The position numbers were made by a program, and so were the translations under genes. 5,798 bases of DNA from an uncultured Eubacteriales bacterium (lineage in GTDB: Bacteria > Bacillota_A > Clostridia > Oscillospirales > Oscillospiraceae), in the NCBI GenBank assembly GCA_900556015.1, contig USNH01000067.1, positions 1 through 5,798 on the forward strand, in the 5' to 3' direction. Of this stretch, positions 5,209 to 5,798 are shown in pieces. The notes beneath the pieces were generated by a model. The model worked only from the letters and a program-made list of their open reading frames with translations, ran no database searches and had not been told where the DNA came from. The stretch's first letter is position 1; every line of letters begins with the position of its first letter.

Positions 5209-5326
5209 GTGTTGCGCGGGGAACGCGCAGCACCCTTACATCAGTCAAGCCATGACGGTCTGGACGGAGACCGTCAGCTTTCCATAAGGGTGGGAGAGGC
5301 CAAGCCGGCCTCTCCCACCTCCTCTT
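5209..5326 (+). ncRNA. Structured leader segment with overlapping hairpins
   Basis: Stem A pairs 5209-5218 with 5224-5233 around GGGAA. Stem B pairs CACCCTTA (5231-5238) with TAAGGGTG (5285-5292), enclosing an inner hairpin TGACGGTC/GACCGTCA (5253-5260 with 5269-5276). Stem C pairs 5288-5301 with 5307-5320 (one G-T wobble) around AAGCC. A and B share bases 5231-5233, and B and C share 5288-5292, so B cannot form fully together with A or C. I do not recognise it as a known RNA family. Confidence 0.55.
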
Positions 5327-5373
5327 CACGGCAGCAAGGCCGAAAGGCGCTCACATATACAGAGAAAATCACA

Positions 5374-5379
5374 AGGAGG
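5374..5379 (+). promoter_or_regulatory. Ribosome binding site of the DUF4430 gene
   Basis: AGGAGG lies 9 nt upstream of the ATG at 5389 and fixes this start. It is fully complementary to CCTCCT at 5318-5323 in the leader, half of which belongs to stem C. Confidence 0.85.
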
Positions 5380-5388
5380 AACAAGAAG

Positions 5389-5798
5389 ATGAAGAAACGG
5401 ATCGTTTCGCTCTTCCTGGCACTGGTCATGGCGCTGAGCCTGATCCCCACCACCGTGTGGGCCGAGGCGGCCAGCGGCAGCGAAAACCGCGGCAAGGTCC
5501 ACGTCATCGTGGAGAACACCACGTACAGCGTGGCAGAGGACGGCGCGCCCTGGGACGGTACGCTGGTGGACGCGTGGGTCGCCTTGCAGGCTGACTCTAC
5601 CGTGATGAACTGCGTCAAGCGTGCGTTGGATTTGCAGGAACTTTGCTCTACCGGCGCGGACAGCGGCTATATCAGCGAGATCAATGGCTTAAGAGCAGGA
5701 GATGGCGGCCGCAGCAGCGGCTGGATGGGCACGCTGAACGACTGGTTCACTAGCAAAGGCTTCAGTGAATTTACTGTTGCAAACGGAACGCTGGAAGC
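5389..5798 (+). CDS. Secreted DUF4430 (transcobalamin-like) protein, partial
   Basis: The reading frame is open for 136 codons to the window edge, so the C terminus is missing. Residues 1-25 form a classical signal peptide: 'MKKR', a hydrophobic core 'IVSLFLALVMALSLIP', and a likely cleavage site V-W-A25|E26. A DUF4430 domain (transcobalamin-like C-terminal fold) begins near residue 36. Its marks are the strand 'KVHVIVEN', P54-W55-D56-G57-T58-L59-V60, T71-V72-M73 before a helix, Y94-I95-S96-x-I98-N99-G100-L101, and G111-W112-M113 followed by N117-D118. In transcobalamin and intrinsic factor the related domain contacts B12. With a cobalamin riboswitch upstream, an exported corrinoid-binding role is likely (inference). 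Two cysteines, C75 and C86, might form a disulfide. Further domains, such as more DUF4430 copies or a cell-wall anchor, may lie beyond the edge. The start is set by AGGAGG 9 nt upstream. Confidence 0.88.
   Translation, partial: MKKRIVSLFLALVMALSLIPTTVWAEAASGSENRGKVHVIVENTTYSVAEDGAPWDGTLVDAWVALQADSTVMNCVKRALDLQELCSTGADSGYISEINGLRAGDGGRSSGWMGTLNDWFTSKGFSEFTVANGTLE

Noticed and set aside
4928..5255. Small open frames on the + strand (4928-5194 and 5055-5255) across the leader
   Set aside because: They overlap the riboswitch aptamer and terminators, lack convincing ribosome binding sites, and encode no recognisable protein.
5325..5361. Extra promoter just upstream of the DUF4430 gene (TTCACG and TATACA)
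   Set aside because: The spacer is 25 bp and both boxes are imperfect, so it was not called.
5274..5618. 114-codon open frame on the minus strand opposite the DUF4430 start
   Set aside because: It runs through stem C of the leader and antisense to the signal peptide and DUF4430 domain, with no recognisable features of its own.

Overview
The window looks like chromosomal DNA from a GC-rich member of the Clostridia, most likely a gut Oscillospiraceae-type organism. This is an inference from four things: strong AGGAGG ribosome binding sites, very GC-rich codon use, sigma-A promoters that match consensus, and a cobalamin riboswitch placed ahead of a secreted DUF4430 (transcobalamin-like) protein. 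No mobile element, CRISPR array, tRNA or rRNA is visible.

Left block (about 93-3007, + strand). A perfect-consensus promoter drives a tight four-gene run. The first gene is a PfkB kinase carrying an N-terminal helix-turn-helix (pseudouridine kinase, psuK). One base later comes pseudouridine-5'-phosphate glycosidase (psuG), with its catalytic residues intact. Two bases later is a small DUF1294 membrane protein, and ten bases later a GNAT acetyltransferase. Together psuK and psuG take pseudouridine through its 5'-phosphate to uracil and ribose 5-phosphate. The roles of the last two genes in this are unknown. An outward-facing minus-strand promoter sits at the left edge.

Middle block (about 3010-3860). 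A stand-alone 102-residue thioredoxin with an intact WCGPC site ends in a 17-bp hairpin that overlaps its stop codon. The hairpin lies between convergent genes and probably terminates both strands. The convergent gene is an 84-residue zinc-ribbon protein of unknown role. It is transcribed divergently from a LysR-family regulator. The 138-bp gap between those two holds both promoters, a perfect 12-bp palindrome and a third copy of the palindrome's half-site, a good candidate LysR operator.

Right block (4743-5798). No protein gene is supported in 4743-5388. Instead, a perfect-consensus promoter right after the LysR gene begins a leader of about 590 nt. The leader holds a cobalamin riboswitch, two tandem intrinsic terminators, and a run of mutually overlapping hairpins reaching the ribosome binding site of the last gene. 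That gene encodes a signal peptide followed by a DUF4430 domain and runs off the right edge. The riboswitch and the transcobalamin-like domain support each other: this is probably a B12-repressed surface corrinoid-capture locus, and it is the most interesting part of the window.
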